64,000 bases of DNA from Apostichopus japonicus (taxonomy: Eukaryota; Echinodermata; Holothuroidea; Aspidochirotida; Stichopodidae), in NCBI RefSeq assembly GCF_037975245.1, contig NC_092561.1, forward strand, positions 124,001 through 188,000. Reading direction: 5' to 3'. The notes beneath the pieces are model-generated. The model ran no database searches, was not told where the DNA came from, and worked only from the letters and a program-made list of their open reading frames with translations. This document shows positions 63,903 to 64,000 of this stretch, one piece after another. Made by a program: the position numbers and the translations under genes. The stretch's first letter is position 1, and the number at the start of each line of letters is the position of its first letter.

Positions 63903-64000
63903 CTCACTGTCTGAATCTGAATCTGTTGAGGATTCCCCGATACCTCCCAGATCAATCTTGACATCCCAGTTAAAGTTACACCCTAGATTCTGTTCCAAGA
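63903..64000 (-). CDS. partial exon at right edge, acidic, possible alternative 5' exon of SHANK
   Basis: An open frame enters from the right edge and ends at a good donor GAG|GTGAGG, phase 0. It reads LEQNLGCNFNWDVKIDLGGI then GESSTDSDSDSE (32 codons plus 2 nt). I do not recognise the segment. It could splice in frame to exon 2 at 54288, whose start is also acidic and Ser-rich. It would then be an upstream or alternative exon replacing exon 1. It could equally be an internal exon of a different upstream gene. Confidence 0.5.

Overview
This window is eukaryotic: AT-rich, with long introns, GT-AG splice sites, retrotransposons, DNA-transposon relics and satellite arrays, and no bacterial gene layout. 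The repeat types and the gene suggest a marine invertebrate, possibly an echinoderm or other non-vertebrate deuterostome. That placement is inference only.

One protein-coding gene fills most of the window on the minus strand. Twelve exons from 59,997 down to 6,132 splice in a continuous, phase-compatible frame. They encode the first ~558 residues of a SHANK/ProSAP postsynaptic scaffold: an acidic N-terminus, the ubiquitin-like SPN domain, ankyrin repeats, a basic Ser-rich linker and an unusual SH3 domain. The PDZ, proline-rich and SAM parts would lie beyond the left edge. Two exons (10,163-10,327 and 36,354-36,425) lack a Met-initiated open frame and were found by reading splice sites and phase. 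A further partial exon, running off the right edge (63,903-64,000), is phase-compatible with exon 2 and may be an alternative upstream exon of the same gene.

The introns hold most of the sequence and are rich in mobile DNA. Intron 1 carries a ~3.7-kb satellite with a 40-bp unit, and a 57-bp hAT-type mini-element just upstream of exon 2. Intron 2 carries a CR1-like LINE on the plus strand with intact esterase-type ORF1 and endonuclease/reverse transcriptase ORF2. The two frames overlap at a canonical -1 slippery heptamer. The same intron holds a 194-bp U2-snRNA-headed retroposed element with a perfect 18-bp target-site duplication, and a ~390-bp MITE. Intron 5 carries a region where a 16-bp imperfect palindrome recurs nearly unchanged every ~165-187 bp, and a 543-bp hAT relic. 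Intron 7 contains a ~134-bp minisatellite that repeats the exon 7 donor boundary as decoys. Intron 8 carries a ~2.4-kb inverted-repeat element. The last partial intron (1-6,131) carries a 1.8-kb non-autonomous hAT element and two minisatellites.

No tRNA, rRNA, CRISPR array or functional snRNA gene was seen. All exon calls rest on reading splice sites, phase and recalled family resemblance. No alignment or transcript data were available.
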